Source: Norana najaformis (taxonomy: Eukaryota; Annelida; Clitellata; Crassiclitellata; Hormogastridae). Taken from it: DNA of 64,000 bases. Location: the NCBI GenBank assembly GCA_964023275.1, contig OZ029929.1, positions 7,763,937-7,827,936 of the forward strand, written 5' to 3'. The notes beneath the pieces were generated by a model. It had not been told where the DNA came from. It did no database searches and saw only the letters and a list, made by a program, of their open reading frames with translations. Position numbers and translations under genes: made by a program. Of the stretch, positions 24,601 to 50,024 are shown piece after piece (position 1 is the first letter of the stretch; each line of letters starts with the position of its first letter).

Positions 24601-27020
24601 ATTAGACCAGATTATAGATTTGATTACTAAATAGAACAGATTGGATTTAATTTGATGAGACTGGATTCCAGAAATCAGATCTGACAGAAGTAGATCAGTG
24701 TGTGAATCATACTTTAGCTTGTAGTGCATAGGAGGCAAGCAGGACGGTGGCTTCTGATGGGCAGTAGACATTCATCATGAGAATGTCGTGCTTTGCCTGA
24801 AGGAAGAAGAGGTGCTGAGTCACTTCCTGGATCAGTTCTTCTGATACATCTTCAGGATAGAACTTCACCATGAAGAGGAAGGAGCGCGGATCCGTCTTGG
24901 CAACATCATGATCTACAATCTACAACAAACGAGCACATTGTAATCTCAAGGGCAACTGTTTGGCCAGTTTTCGGAATAACTAGAGAAATACAAGCAGATG
25001 ACCTGGTTGAATAATGATAGGTCTGGAGAATAAGGATTGATTTTAAGTATTGTGGTTGGCCAGAGTTTGACATTTTATAAACTATAAGCTCCAATTTGAA
25101 AGAAATGCTTTGCTGAACAGGACACCAGCATACGGGCTATATGCTCATATTTGGATGTATCAGTTATGGCTCTAGCCAAAAAGTTCCGAACTCTGGAGTT
25201 TCAGCATGTCTGACTTTGTAATACTGGGAAGAAATGAGTTACAACAAGACTGGAGACTAATGAGTTTGCCAGAGATATCCTTGTTGATGTGCGGACATAA
25301 TGCCTAATTTTGTCTGCAAAATTGTCTCAGCTGCGACAACCACCTACTTGTCTCAATTGATCACTGAATGCAACTCTTCTCCTAAGTTGTTTTGGCAGGC
25401 AAACACGATCTTACGTCATGACAAATGCAATATAATATCTAGTTCTTAATCACAATCTTCCCTTGTCGAGACGTTCTTGAATTTTTTTCTGACAAGAACT
25501 CCGCCTTAAGACTCAACTATTTCAACATCCCCTCATCTGAAAGTCAGTCATATCCTAAATGTCCTACACCAGTTCTTGGTTGCTCACCCCACTAAATACA
25601 TAAGCAAATCTAATAAATAATAAAATAAACAGATGAAATTCAACCTTTTTGTCATGTTTTAGCCAGACAATGTTGCCTTTCGAGTCTTCAAACTGCAGTC
25701 CAAAGTACCACATCTCCCTTAGACCTATCGTTCGACAGATCAGTTCAAACAGATCTTTCCCAGTTGTTTTGTACTACAAAAAAGAAACATTGAGAAGATT
25801 TCAAGAGCAACGCATGATATGTGTGTGTCTGTGGATAGGCACAATTCAGTACAACTGAAATTTGATAATAAGAATGTTACAGAAGTCCGCATTGAAGCCG
25901 GGCAACTGGAAGCATCACCAAACCAACCATAAGCCCAGTGGAAGAGGTAATTCCCATTCAGAGTAAAAGATAGTTTCAGTAAGACTGTCATGAACACAAG
26001 AGGGTGGAGAGTTCCAAATGGTTGGTCCAGCAACCGCGAATGAGTGCCAGCCAAAGACAAGGCATGTGACCAACAACAAACTTTCCAGAAGGTCCAACCC
26101 TGACACTCTAACTGGACATGTAATGTAATGTAAATGGACATTAAAACATATGATTTCCATGATCATGTTTCAGAACAACACTTTTCAGCAGTTTTTTAGA
26201 CCCACCATATGCATGTATGTATGTATGCATCTGGCTGTGCATCTCCTCAAACAAACTCCTTAATACTATTCAGTCAGCTGCATTGGCTTCCTGTAGAATT
26301 CAGGGTAAGATTTAAACTGGCCAGTCTGATCTACTATAAAATTGTTACCACAAGCACTCTTACCTACCATCAGCCATTAGTCTTTCCTTAAATCCCTCCC
26401 CAATGCCTGCAATCTTATGGTATGGGTCTTTTGGCTGTCATGGCCTCTTGTGCATTCCACGTCACTGCCCCCAAGGAATAGAGCCGCTAATCAATGCTTC
26501 ACTGATGCTCAACCTCTTTGCCATCCTCAAAACAGACTATTTCTCACTGGCTTTCAAAGATGCTAGATGTTGTACCTCATACATGAATTATTATTATTAT
26601 TAAATATTATAGTGTAATAGTTCAATCAGTAGTGGCTTATCCACCTCCAGGAGGGTTTAATTCCAGCCACCAGGAGAGAATAGCTCAATTAATAGATGAT
26701 CACAAAGAGATGTATCCCACATTGTTGGGAATGGGTCGACGCCACTTGATCGTAATCTCGAGATTTCTAGCGCCCAACGAATGCTAAGTTGCGGGAACCA
26801 GCTCATTCACAGGATGGTTCACCTTTATTTCGTCGATGTATTGTTACATCTAGCGTACTACAGATGCCTGTGTCAACAATATTAGTGTACAGTTCATGCC
26901 CTTCCCGTTTACCTCTATGTCGTTGAAGTTAAGTTCAGCATCCATGGTCCGGACTTGGACCGGGAAAGATCGCATTTTCGATCTACTCCGCGGTTTTTCC
27001 GATAGATTACTGAACGGCAT
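15697..27020 (-). CDS. NF2: Merlin (NF2 homologue), FERM-domain tumour suppressor
   Basis: Merlin links the cortical membrane to Hippo signalling and restrains growth. Exons in order: 26913-27020, 25645-25773, 24713-24919, 24279-24430, 23337-23412, 22602-22736, 22011-22082, 21099-21212, 20406-20528, 19581-19712, 18687-18772, 17866-17971, 16975-17132, 16451-16610, 15697-15747, giving about 602 aa (human 595). The FERM domain covers roughly 16-330, with the merlin 'blue box' as YQMTREMW (176-183). A coiled coil follows (about 330-515), then a C-terminal domain ending [10 protein letters not shown], the merlin tail (human ARVAFFEEL), without the ERM actin-binding end. That tail separates it from ezrin/radixin/moesin. 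The start ATG at 27020 precedes a short basic extension. Two junctions look like GC donors: AAG|GCAAGT after 22602 and AAG|GCCAGT after 19581. The Ser matching human Ser518 is about Ser526, in DTLS. NLK is divergently transcribed from the other side of the promoter. Confidence 0.95.
15955..15980 (-). repeat. Short repeat with (GTAA)n, inverted copy
   Basis: Inverted match to gtaagtaagtaatgcattt found at 10101 and 33377. It lies in the last merlin intron. Confidence 0.5.
17160..17352 (-). repeat. SINE family E, near full length, tRNA-derived head
   Basis: Read on the minus strand it begins 'catggtagccaactggatgg' (A-box-like), has 'caggttcaagactcc' (B-box-like), then 'gtaggaaccttgagtaagtc', 'tgctcagcaccat' and ends 'ttgataaatgcagaaataat' with a gat-rich tail. 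This is the usual tRNA head, body and simple-tail layout of a SINE. Related copies are at 23615-23816 (minus), 20105-20215 and 35080-35155 (plus). It sits immediately 5' (transcript sense) of merlin exon 13. Confidence 0.75.
18020..18245 (-). repeat. SINE family G, tRNA-derived head with (ATC)n tail
   Basis: On the minus strand: head 'gacatggtggtgtagcggta' (A box), 'catgggtttgaatctgcc' (B box), a body containing 'gaaggcaacgggaaacc', then a tail of several ATC units (plus-strand gat repeats at 18023-18052). It looks like a complete SINE of about 220 bp in merlin intron 11. It is not a tRNA gene: the acceptor and D arms do not pair and the body continues past the tRNA-like part. Confidence 0.75.
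20105..20215 (+). repeat. SINE family E, 5'-truncated copy
   Basis: Matches the body and end of the copy at 17160-17352: 'cagcaccactgactgatgc', 'tagatagtgatgtttaat' and 'aaatacagaaataataat' with an AAT-rich tail. It lies in merlin intron 9. Confidence 0.65.
20585..20925. repeat. Tandem duplication, unit about 172 bp
   Basis: Two diverged copies in direct orientation in merlin intron 8. Paired blocks are 'gacaggtca' at about 20602 and 20774, 'ccatgtcacttt' and 'ccatgtcacttc', 'gcactgcatacaa' in both, and 'aatggatgccaagtcggcca' against 'aatggacgccaagttggcca'. It is probably a local duplication and no coding function is seen. Confidence 0.7.
22312..22385 (+). mobile_element. Possible piggyBac-type terminus fragment
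   Basis: Begins 'ttaaccctttgcctgccaga', which has the TTAA target site plus CCCTTT terminus seen in piggyBac-class elements. A second TTAA follows within about 65 bp ('caccccttaaggg'). It may be a very short internally deleted copy or a chance match. The firmer element of this type is at 56458-57915. Confidence 0.35.
23615..23816 (-). repeat. SINE family E, second near full-length copy
   Basis: On the minus strand: 'catggtagccgattggatag', then 'gggggttcgaacc' (a good B box), 'gtaggaaccttgagcaagtc' and 'ataataaatgcaaaaa' followed by an AAT-rich tail. It aligns along its length with 17160-17352, which confirms the family and its boundaries. It lies in merlin intron 4. Confidence 0.75.
25900..26115 (-). 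mobile_element. LINE 3' coding remnant (reverse transcriptase C-terminal region)
   Basis: A minus-strand frame contains [15 protein letters not shown], which resembles the 'RSFSVAGPxxWNSLP' motif near the C-terminus of many CR1/L2-like non-LTR ORF2 proteins. The frame decays soon after. It is a 5'-truncated, dead LINE in merlin intron 1, beside a second fragment in the opposite orientation (26209-26570). Confidence 0.6.
26209..26575 (+). mobile_element. LINE 3' coding remnant, opposite strand
   Basis: Plus-strand frames read [20 protein letters not shown] near 26280-26340 and later [17 protein letters not shown]. 'LHWLPV..R..FKL....YK' is a familiar CR1/L2-like ORF2 C-terminal signature, and FK..LKT..F is its usual end. 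Stops and frame changes show that it is dead. Confidence 0.6.
26747..26815 (-). repeat. Family A repeat, copy 5 (3' part)
   Basis: 'cgtaatctcgagatttctag', 'cgcccaacgaatgctaag' and 'gcgggaaccagctcattcac' match the tail-proximal part of the other family A copies. It lies about 100 bp downstream of the merlin exon 1 donor. Confidence 0.65.
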
Positions 27021-28659
27021 TTTGTCCGATACAAGTCTGAGATACTTTTATTTACACAGTTAAATTACATGTTTAGAATACATGCACTTTTTAAAATTCA
27101 TTGCTGACACATATTTACTACGCCATTTTAATCTTCTTGGCAATCACTTGTTAATCTGGGATCTTTGGTTGGCTTAAAATCTTTGGTTCTCATGCTTTAC
27201 AAAATACTGCTAAATGTTTAAGAAAATTCAGGTCTTGACAAAAATTACAATAAAAAATGAAAACAATATTTTCGAGGTCTATGATTTCTAAAATACTGCA
27301 AATCTGAATGTCAGTTGTGAGGGTCTATGGGGTGCTAGGAAAATTTTAATTACAGCGCTTACAATAATTATTCTGTCAACCCTGCCAAATTTTTACTTAA
27401 AATGTAAAATATAATCTTTATTTTAAAATTTGTTGGGTGTTGATTCGACGACTTCCAGTAAGTTTTCCCAGAGGTCTTTGAAATGTCATGTTCTGATTGC
27501 ACATACAGTAAATGGCATCAGAGCAATTGTAGAACCCCATTCGGTGGAAATTTTGACACTGGACGGGATTAAAATGTTTTACGATGAATTTAAGCGCAAT
27601 CATTCAGATTTTTGATGAAATAAATTACTTAATGTGTATGATTTGAGTAGACATCATAAAGTGAATGCTTTACCAGTAAGCTAAATTTTTGAAACTACTA
27701 GTTGTGGTAATAGATGATGTCGTCACTTTAGAAGTTAAACCAAAAGTGAATGTCTTCTCTTAAGCATCTGAACCATAAATGCTGCCTCGAACCACTGTGT
27801 TTTTAAAATGTTCTATTTATACACTTAATATATTCGTCTAAGTGTTTTGCTCTATTGCTTTTTAATACTTACCGGGTATTAGATTTTTCTAGGTATACAG
27901 GCTGCAATCGTTTTATCCTCTTTACAGAGTGCCGGCCTTATGCAGACTAAAAATTTCTTCGAATAAATAGCACGCACGATTGATAGATCTTTAGAAATTT
28001 TGCTCGTTTAGTGATTATGTGATGGTGGTGGTTGGTGCGTAGCTTCAGAGCCATCTGTATAGATGGCTCTGCGTAGCTTGTTTTACTTGCGTCATCAAAA
28101 TATGGCACCTCGCTGTAATTTGTCATCCTCTATCTCTCTTTGTGCGTGCATTAGCGCTCTGAGTAGTAATTGCCTCGAGAGGGCGAGGGATGGGGGTTCA
28201 AAGGAATCCGAATTTCTTTGTTCATAATATACGCGAATCCGTACTTAGTATACCATAAAAACCTCAGATACAAAGTTTTATAAGAGTTTGGAAGAAAACT
28301 GAAAGATGACAACAGAACTGTGAATAGTAAATACGTGATTAGAAAAGTTTTATTGTTTCCGATGCCTTCGTCAGTCGGTTTCCTGGAAACTTCATTACGG
28401 GGAATCGGCCTCAGTCGTCCGCTGAATCATCCAGTATTTCCAGTATTTGTTTACGTCGCTAAACATTAATTGTCGAAAACCTGGACTCAGAATAAAGCTA
28501 AAAGTTGGTGTCTACGGAGAATTTGGTCAGAAAAGTTTGTTTGGTTGGACAGAATTGAGCTTTCTGTTGTATAAAGGAGGAGGAAGACGAGCGCTTATTT
28601 GCCGAAGTTCTGGACTAGGACTTAGATTTTTGCGTTTTGCTGCGATTGAAATTTTCCAC
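27021..28659. promoter_or_regulatory. Divergent intergenic region between merlin and NLK
   Basis: About 1.6 kb separates the merlin start codon (27020, minus) from the first in-frame NLK ATG (28660, plus), so both promoters and both 5' UTRs lie here. I see no coding exon. A perfect hairpin with flanking direct repeats is at 28036-28079. The NLK frame is open from 28426 (stop at 28423) but has no ATG before 28660. No TATA box stands out. Confidence 0.6.
28036..28079. repeat. Hairpin flanked by 10-bp direct repeats
   Basis: Arms CAGAGCCATCT (28046-28056) and AGATGGCTCTG (28061-28071) with loop GTAT form a perfect 11-bp stem. TGCGTAGCTT occurs directly on both sides (28036-28045 and 28070-28079). 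This resembles a tiny fold-back insertion with a target duplication, or the footprint of a template-switch event. Confidence 0.85.
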
Positions 28660-41710
<13,051 letters not shown>

Positions 41711-42054
41711 GAGACTCGCAAGTGTTACTGTTGGTTGAACAGAATTTAATGCAATACCTTATGCCTGTAACGTGATTTGATACACCAGCAGTGAGGCTGA
41801 TCAGATTAAAACTAGCTCTTTTGCCAATTCTGGAAATCTGATGCTCATGATCAAAGATATGAATGTTCTTCCAATTTTCTTTGGGCAAGTCAAGAACAGA
41901 GCCTCGTCTTGTTCCAAAGAAGAGCTGCAGTTAAGCATCAAGATTGCTTTTGCTACTGTATTCTTGGTATGTGCATTGTGCAGACAGTATTGAATGCACT
42001 GAGTACAGTATTCAAACAGGCTTTTCTTTCTGTTGCCATGGTAAAAAGCTAGGA

Positions 42055-42480
42055 TTGGGTGCTGGTGTGATGCTTATTGGACTCTGCGGTGTGGTTTGGT
42101 GCTACTGAAGTGGTGCTAAGTGGTGTTCTCATATGAGGAAAATTGCACCAAGTGGTACTGCTTTTTGCAGTACTTTGGTGGTTGAAAAGTTTTACTAAAT
42201 GTTGTTTTGATCTTAAAAGTTGGTACTGAAGTGGTGCTTTCATGCTACCGAGTTGTTATAAAGTGATGCTGTGATGTTATGACAATTGCTCTGAATGGTA
42301 CTGTGATGCTACAAAAGCGTAGGATATTGGTATTGCGATTGGTATTGTTGCGATGTGCCACATAGTACTGTGATGTAGAAGGAGCCAAACAGAAAGCTTG
42401 AACTTGATTCTGGACAATAGAGTAATCATCTTCTGGAGCTGTTCATTAGTATTGAGGTGTTGCCTTACCAAAACTGGTAA
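42055..42480. repeat. Degenerate GGTGCT/ACTG repeat, probable NLK 3' UTR
   Basis: Words such as 'tggtgctactgaagtggtgc', 'gtggtactg' and 'agtgatgctgtgatg' recur irregularly about every 20 to 40 bp. It looks like an old minisatellite that has lost its period. Confidence 0.5.
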
Positions 42481-42802
42481 CAGAGATTAATGGTTTTTGA
42501 AAGAGGTCAAGATGGAGATGAACTCTAGCAGTACAGCATGTTGCTGCAAATCCCAACTTCCATTCCAAATCTACTTTTGCTGCGTAGGTCATTCAGATGG
42601 CTGAGCTAACATCAGACAGGATTTTTAAATACATTGATTGAGCAAAGACAATATTTGTAGGGCTAAGTTATGTGTCAACAACACTTGTTACCCTATTATT
42701 TTTAATTATTATTAGTAGTAGACATAGTACTTTTTAAACAGTGGCGTGTTTGCTGGTTGCCAAGGACTGCAGCCACAGACCGTTGTTTGATGGGGGACAA
42801 AT

Positions 42803-42808
42803 AATAAA
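42803..42808 (+). terminator. Candidate NLK poly(A) signal
   Basis: First AATAAA downstream of the NLK stop codon (about 1.1 kb). A second candidate lies at 43202-43207. Which is used cannot be told from the sequence. Confidence 0.35.
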
Positions 42809-45629
42809 CAAGCAATTACCTCACTTGACTATACAATGCGACTGAGAGGTATAAATTGTAAAACACCTTTTGTAAAAGTATTCAGTTAGTTTCGTCTTTC
42901 ATATACTTAGGGAGAATTCTCGTTTGTCGCTTAGCACTCATGAGCGACAAGTTGACGTTCCAGCTGTTCACCATGCCTTGTTTAAGCGCAGTTTTATGTG
43001 TTCCTGTGTTTCACATGTTTTTGTCGTAGAATTAGTCTATGTTGCACATTTAACTTGCGCTTAAAGTGGTAAAAGTCTGTGTTAACAAACTTGGCCAACT
43101 GCCTGTTGTCATGTTTCGTTTGGAATATCACTGACAGATGTTAGCTCTTAGTAGTGAACAAACTGCTAATAATAGTAGTAATAACATTTGTAAATAGCTG
43201 TAATAAAAGTGTACATATTTTGTATTTACCAAGATGGTAATGCTTCTATGAAACTGTCTTTCCACCTTCCTGGATTTTGAAATTAATAATTTCTAGTTGA
43301 TGATCATTTGGATGCCTCAAGTCTTGCCTGCACTATTACCAAATGCGTTATGCCATATGTGATTTTCAAAGCCAGATAATATATAACAAGTTGTTCTCTG
43401 TTTGCGTTTATATTTTCACGTTGTCACTTGTAAATTTCCCCAAATTCATAACTGAAAAAAACGTGTTATTATGTTTCTTGTAACTTTGGTAACATATTTA
43501 CAGTTACAGTTTGTGTAATATTTACGAACGGTAATGGAGTGTGTTTACGGTTGGATGACGTGGTGTAAATTAGCTTGTTCTTGTAGTTTACATTTAGGAT
43601 ATTTTGTTATCTGTTAAGGGTGCCGTATAGTTATGCATATACTAATGCTTTAAAGTTGCAAAAACAGTTATCGACTTTGTCAAATTTGAGGTCAGGTTTT
43701 GGTCAGATGTATGTGGGTTTGGCAAGGACCAGCAACAACAATCACTTAGGTGGTATGACATAAGAAGTTTAAGGTTTTGAATTACTTTTATTTTATGTAG
43801 CAACAGTCTGCATCGTGGTTTTACTGTGGAGCTGTGTAAATGGTCTTGCTGTTGCAATGGTAGTCCATCGTTTGCATTTGGGGCTCAAGTGTGAAATTGA
43901 CCATTTCATATCAAGCCTCACAATCTGTGGAGAGGTTTTGGGATGATTTCATTGTCCTGTGCTTCAGCTGAAAGATCCTTGAATGCTATCGTTGATAGAT
44001 GCATGTAGTAAGCAATTACCATACTATACATATCTGTGCAGATCTTTGTAATTGTAGATGTACTGAGATTACAGGGTGATTGGTCCTGTAACAAACCAAG
44101 TTGTTCATCAGACGTGATTGATTTTTCTTGATTGACACACCTTATGCAGTAGGAATTCTTTAGATTTTAACAGCTGCCCTTACTGCAAGTGCAAAGACGA
44201 AGTAGGCATGTTTCAGGCATTTATGTAGCTACATTAAAAGAATCTATGCCTGCGTGGATAGCTACAACTTAACTGAAAAGTGTCAACTAAGGTAGGCACA
44301 AAATGTAGCTGAGTTGGGTCAAGTTGTGCCAAGCAGTACATTTGTGCAGTGGAAGATCGTTCAGATAAGATGCAGAAGAAAAGGGAGGGAGGATCCCCGA
44401 AATCCTCTAAGGCAGAAGAGCTTACCAGTTTTCCACTTCGTCATTCTCAGAACGGCATACCAGGTACGGGAATACGTGGAATGGTTATCTGATACAGTGG
44501 CTGATTGGTTGAATGTACACCTCAAAACGGTGATTTGAGGTTCCCTGAGATAGTGTGCAAGCTTTTACCACGCAGCTGTTGGCACCATCGATTGTTGCCT
44601 TGGTATTAATGGCGCAAGGCATTGGACTTTAAAATATGGAGGTATTGCTAGAAGATCCTGCAAATTTTTGGGCCGATTAATGCAGTCAGTAAATGTGCAA
44701 TTCATTTGACTTACATTTAGCCAGTAATATATAGTGATCCGTAAGACAGTAAGCTAAGTAATGACCAGTTTATATTCAAACTGCTGTTAAGCGATTTGAA
44801 GCAATCTTGTTTGAGATTTTGATGTGGACTGCCAAGAATTGTAATTTTTGTGAATTCTGATCAGAATGTGTTTATGACCTCAAAAGCTGCGTTGCTGTAA
44901 ATGCTTTGATACATCTGCTTGATACTGCATTCGTAGCCTGTTTTCTGAGGCCCCTGATAAGAGCATAACAGTTTTATACCTGACAGTTGCAGGTACATTT
45001 CCTGTACAAGTCTATGTGATACTCAGTCATTGACAAGTGTCTGCAACTGTTGTTTGTTGAAAAGAACACAATACAAAGATAGTGTAATGCCTTTGCTACG
45101 GAAGATTAGTTTTCAGCTGCTATACCAATAGCGTAAAATTAGATTTTATTAATAATCGTTGGATAAATTTGAGCTTCAATGGCTTTAAACCTGATGTTAA
45201 TAAATTTACAATTGGCATCTGATTTCTGTCGTTTTGGCAGCTCTGCCAACTCTGCACCTTAAACCAGGAGTTAAGCTACATGTCTTCTCCAAAGGATCAT
45301 AATTTTGATTACCATTTCACTTTAGGCGACTGTCAATTGATACCTTGAGCATTGTGATAATGGTGCTATAGAAGTCCTTAGATTAGTTTATAAATGGCTT
45401 AATATAAACTGATCTTGTGCGGAATGGCAGCAGACTGTCCAAGGTTCAGTTCAATCATTGTGACGTTGTCCAGACTTGAAAATCTGTTGGCTAGAAGACA
45501 AACACCACTGAGTAGTTGTATTCCAGAAGTGCCAATACAAATCTCCAGCAGCAGCCCAATGGCCTTTCGATACAGGTGTTTCAACTACATATTTTCAGTT
45601 GAAGATGCACTAGGATTTGAACCCTAACA

Positions 45630-45790
45630 CAGAGGTAAATGTACACGTTTTTCTATAGCGACCATATGGAGACAGTGCTGCACATTTATCATTGAATTTT
45701 ATCAGGTGAGGTGCTTCACCACAGCTACCCGTTTCATTGGACACCATGCAATTTAAAGTCCCTGTGCACGGTCTGTGCCAGCCCCAGATT
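45630..45790 (-). repeat. Family B repeat, copy 4
   Basis: Inverted relative to the copy at 1085: 'gtaaatgtacacgtttttct' plus atagcgaccatatgg and 'caccatgcaatttaaagtcc'. Confidence 0.65.
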
Positions 45791-47414
45791 CAAATCTCTG
45801 AAATGAGCCACAATCAACATCTTCACCCACAGAGGCGCCTTGACTGACGTACACTTTAATTGACGTAGCTAACAGGGCTAGCGGTGAAAGGCAAACACAC
45901 TAGCAGTCTGCTGTTGTGCCATCCATAAGGAATCTGTGGGATTGCTGCTGTCAACTTTACGTGTCAGATGAAGACCCCATTGCTGTGAAGCGTAGAAGAC
46001 CTTACCTCGTACTGATACTTTACACTGATGACAATTTTCCAGAGATTTTCTTTTTACCCCAACGTAAATTTTATTCCCAAGGGAATATTTCAGCTAGGAA
46101 ACACATAACTTGTTTGATAATTTTAAACACTACTGGTCAATCTATGTTCATACTTAAAACACAAAATGTTAATATCTTGACAATTTAATTTCTGAAAGAA
46201 CGATCCGAGGAACAGCTTGTGATGGTTAATGAACAAATAAATTCATCGCTAATTAGTTCCACAGACAGTTACAATGATCAAAAAAACTGCATTACTGCTA
46301 AAATAAGGCACAGCTTCTGACCTAATTAAAAACTATCTAAATGAACTGCAGGTGCAACGCTTATTATTTGTTAACATTATTATTTTCCTAAGAAGATCAT
46401 TATGGGTTCGTATTTTAATCTAAAAAGAGTGCCAAAGCACATCATTAAGGTACAGCTATTTCACAATGTCTAGGGGTAGCATACAGTCCAACAAAAGCAA
46501 ATAATATTTGCTTAAACGAAAACTACAAATATGCATAAATTCTAAAGTTTATAAATGCTCATCTTCAATCCGAAGGGCAAGGGTCTGTTATTAATCTCTG
46601 ACATCTCAGTATTCTCACAGTACAAGTGAAGGCAAATCAGTAGTTTACCCTTCAACAGTAACAACGCTCCCACAAAAGTAAAACTTTATAAAAAAATTCA
46701 ATTTCAAAACATTGCAAAGCCTAACTTCTGCAAAACCCGCTTAGGTATTTTAAAAAATATGCACAAGCAAATACATGTTTCATGTTTACTGCAATTGCAC
46801 TTTCAGTGAGCACCAATTTCATTCATGATTTAAAGACTAACTAACAAAATATTTAAAAATTGCCAACACTGCGTCGTACAATTAATCAAGCTACGTTTAA
46901 AACCAACTGGTAACACACAAGTACAACCTGTAAGAAAATCTCAAAAACAACAAACCAGGCATATGATGACATCATGTGACCTTAGTACAACAATATGATA
47001 CCAGGCCCTTGACAGCGATTAAAGCAGACATACTAGAGCTCTGCATTTGATAATGCTATTAAACTGATACTAACATAGCTGAGTGAATCATACAAGAACT
47101 CGAAGTCGACATGCAGAAGCAGCTATTAACAGAGTCGCCATATGTAAATAAACGTTAACTCGCCCTATGTGAATAAACATTAACTCGCCAATCCAACCAA
47201 ATCCAAAAATGTAGAAGTGCCAAACACGAAGACATACACAATGGCAAACAAACCTCCGAAACCAACACAGAGATGATGCACCACATATCGGATAATCATG
47301 CAGGGGCTAAGTTTCTGATCCCAAAGACAAGAACATAATAAATTTGTGAGGATGACGACGTCATCTGACTTTTGTGAGCTTTTTTTCGACGACCGTCCCT
47401 TCTGAGCACGGCTT

Positions 47415-49927
47415 CTAAGGGAGGCAGGGGTTTTTCGCAAGGAATTCCTCGCCCTTCTTTATGTTCTTCTGCAGCTCTGGCATCGCAGATTTAATGAGGT
47501 TCACCTCATAGTCGATCATCTTTCCAAGTCCAAGGTTCTTTTCAATTCCATTTTTCTTAAGTAAATAACATCAAGCAATTCTGTGTAATTCAGAGTAAAG
47601 GTAAAATATAAAGGTTGTTAACATGCCTTTACTGTTGCTCTTTAGGCGCATCGTCACAAGGCATAACTATCTTTCAGCTGAGGAACAAACTCAATCGCAG
47701 CACTCCAATGACATCCCAACTTGCTTTGGACTTATTTACGAGCCAGGACAGAATGTAGGGCTGAGTGGGCACCAAATTCCAAAGACAAAACATTCTGCTC
47801 ATTGACCATTTCTCCAATTTACAAAGACTGGCTAGTTAGTCCAAAATTATACACAACTTTTAATCACTCTCAAGGTTATGCCAGGAACTTTTTTATCTTT
47901 TTCATTACTAATAATTTAAATGAAAATAAACATAAATAAGCAATAGCAATAAATAACAGAAACACCCCTGCAATTCATCCATATTCATGACTGACAGATG
48001 GCAAAGAAAAAACTGATTATAGATAATACAATGATAGCTAACAGAAGAATTAGTAAATAACAATGAACACATTACAATAAAACCAATGAGGCAGAAAACT
48101 TACTCCAAGTAGCAACGGTGTGGAAAAGTAGGCAGCCTCCGTTTCATCAGATCTCACAAAAGCACATTCCACGATTCCCCCTTCTCCAGCCAAAGCCTCC
48201 AGAACCGACTTAACAAAACGATTTCCAGCAAATGCCATAGACAAAGTTGCAGAGCCCTGCCAACAATTCATAAACAACAATGGAAAATACGTCAAAACTT
48301 AACATCTTTAAAAGTAAAATTTCAACGCAAAGATACTTTATTTTTGACATCTAGGCACAAGTAATTCTAACTGAAATACGACTGACATTTACTTTTGTAA
48401 TATTATCTGCTCAGTTTACTTATTTTATCATAAAAAAATTACATCTTTTGGTGCTCTTTACATTTTCTCATTTTACACTTTAAAAATTTGAGTACTTTTA
48501 TCTTTTGAAACATGTACTCTTTTATACTCATTTTAAAATTGTAGTCATCTTCCTTATTGTACATTTAAAAAGAATACTCCATTTTCTCAAACATTTTCAC
48601 TTTATTTTTTTCACGATGTCTGAAAAACGAGACACAGCTAAAAGCTTACAGCTCCTGCTTTCGCCTCGACAACCTCTGTCCCAGCATTCTGGATTCGGTT
48701 CGTTAATGCCGCTCGCTCATCCTGAAAACAGTTAATGACAAGTGTGCAACATAAAGCAACCACTTTCAAAAGTTAACAACAACTGTGCAACATAAAGCAA
48801 CCTCTTTCAAACAAGCAATTTCACAATGTAAGAAAATGTTATGAGCAGTTTTCTGTCCAAATACACACATTCAATACTTTGGGCAAGGTTTATGCACGCG
48901 ACTTCCTGAACATTGCCAGACAGAATTTAGTACTGGCATCAGCTCAGAAGTACCCAACAAGTCTTGTAACGTAAAGGTCCCTTGTCCACGTAACAGTTTC
49001 TTATGGCCACTGAAAAGTAGAGCACCTCTTCTTTGGTACAGTCTTAAGAAAGTATCTTAACGCTGAAGTGCAAACATAACAGCATTCCAACAACGGGACA
49101 ATTTGTTCTTGTAAGTTGTGTCATACAAATCTGAACTGCCAGTATCACCTGTTGCACTAAAATTCAAATGGTGAGTGAAACAGTGACAGCCCAATGCAGT
49201 ATGAGCAAACAAGTGCCGAGTATACATAAATTCGACGACCCACCTGAGGAAACGATACAGGTGGTGTGCACTGAGAAATCAGTGGAACAATGGTCACTCC
49301 TGAATGACCACCAACAACGGGACAGTTGACATGATTGACATCAAGACCCTGTATAACAAAAGTTCTGCCATGACATACAGAAATCATAAACCAAATTCTT
49401 TCTTTACATAAGATTTAATGAAAAATATTAATCCAACCTATTCCTCTCACCAACAAAGGATGCTGTGCAACATACCGGCAGGAATTATGTTTGACTACTA
49501 ATAATCAAGCCTTTTTATTTTAAGTGTGATACATGGCTATGTTGAAGTCTATGCCACATGTTCTAACGTTATAGCTAAAGTTAACATATAACGAGTGTTA
49601 CTCATGATGCATGCAGGCAGTGCACGGCAGAGTTTAAAGTGGCAGAGTTTAGAAGATCCACAGAACTGTGCAGCATGCAGTGTACACAAGAGTACAAGAG
49701 CAGTGAATATTAAGTTTTATTAATTCTTTAACATTATATTTGAAAAGAAAACGGCATTCGAGTACCTTGGCCTGGGCGATGAAAGCATTTGCTCGCACTA
49801 TGTCTAGTGTCGTAACTCCAAAGATTCGTTTTTGGTCATAGACACCACGCTGTTTGAAGACCTCACTGGCGATTGGAACAGTTGAGTTTACCTGGAAGTT
49901 TAAGTGGAAAATACATCTTATCATATG

Positions 49928-50024
<97 letters not shown>

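Larger units (their letters stand above)
41711..47414. other. Convergent intergenic region between NLK and MDH2
   Basis: Holds the 3' UTRs of both genes and no coding exon that I can support. Candidate NLK poly(A) signals are AATAAA at 42803-42808 and 43202-43207. The only clear minus-strand AATAAA for MDH2 is at 46070-46075, about 1.3 kb downstream of its stop. A degenerate ggtgct-rich stretch is at 42055-42480 and a family B copy at 45630-45790. The rest (43220-45600, 45800-47400) is AT-rich with no recognisable feature. Confidence 0.6.

Noticed and set aside
28447-28659. 5' extension of the NLK frame
   Set aside because: The frame is open but has no ATG before 28660, so it is treated as 5' UTR unless an upstream exon is shown.
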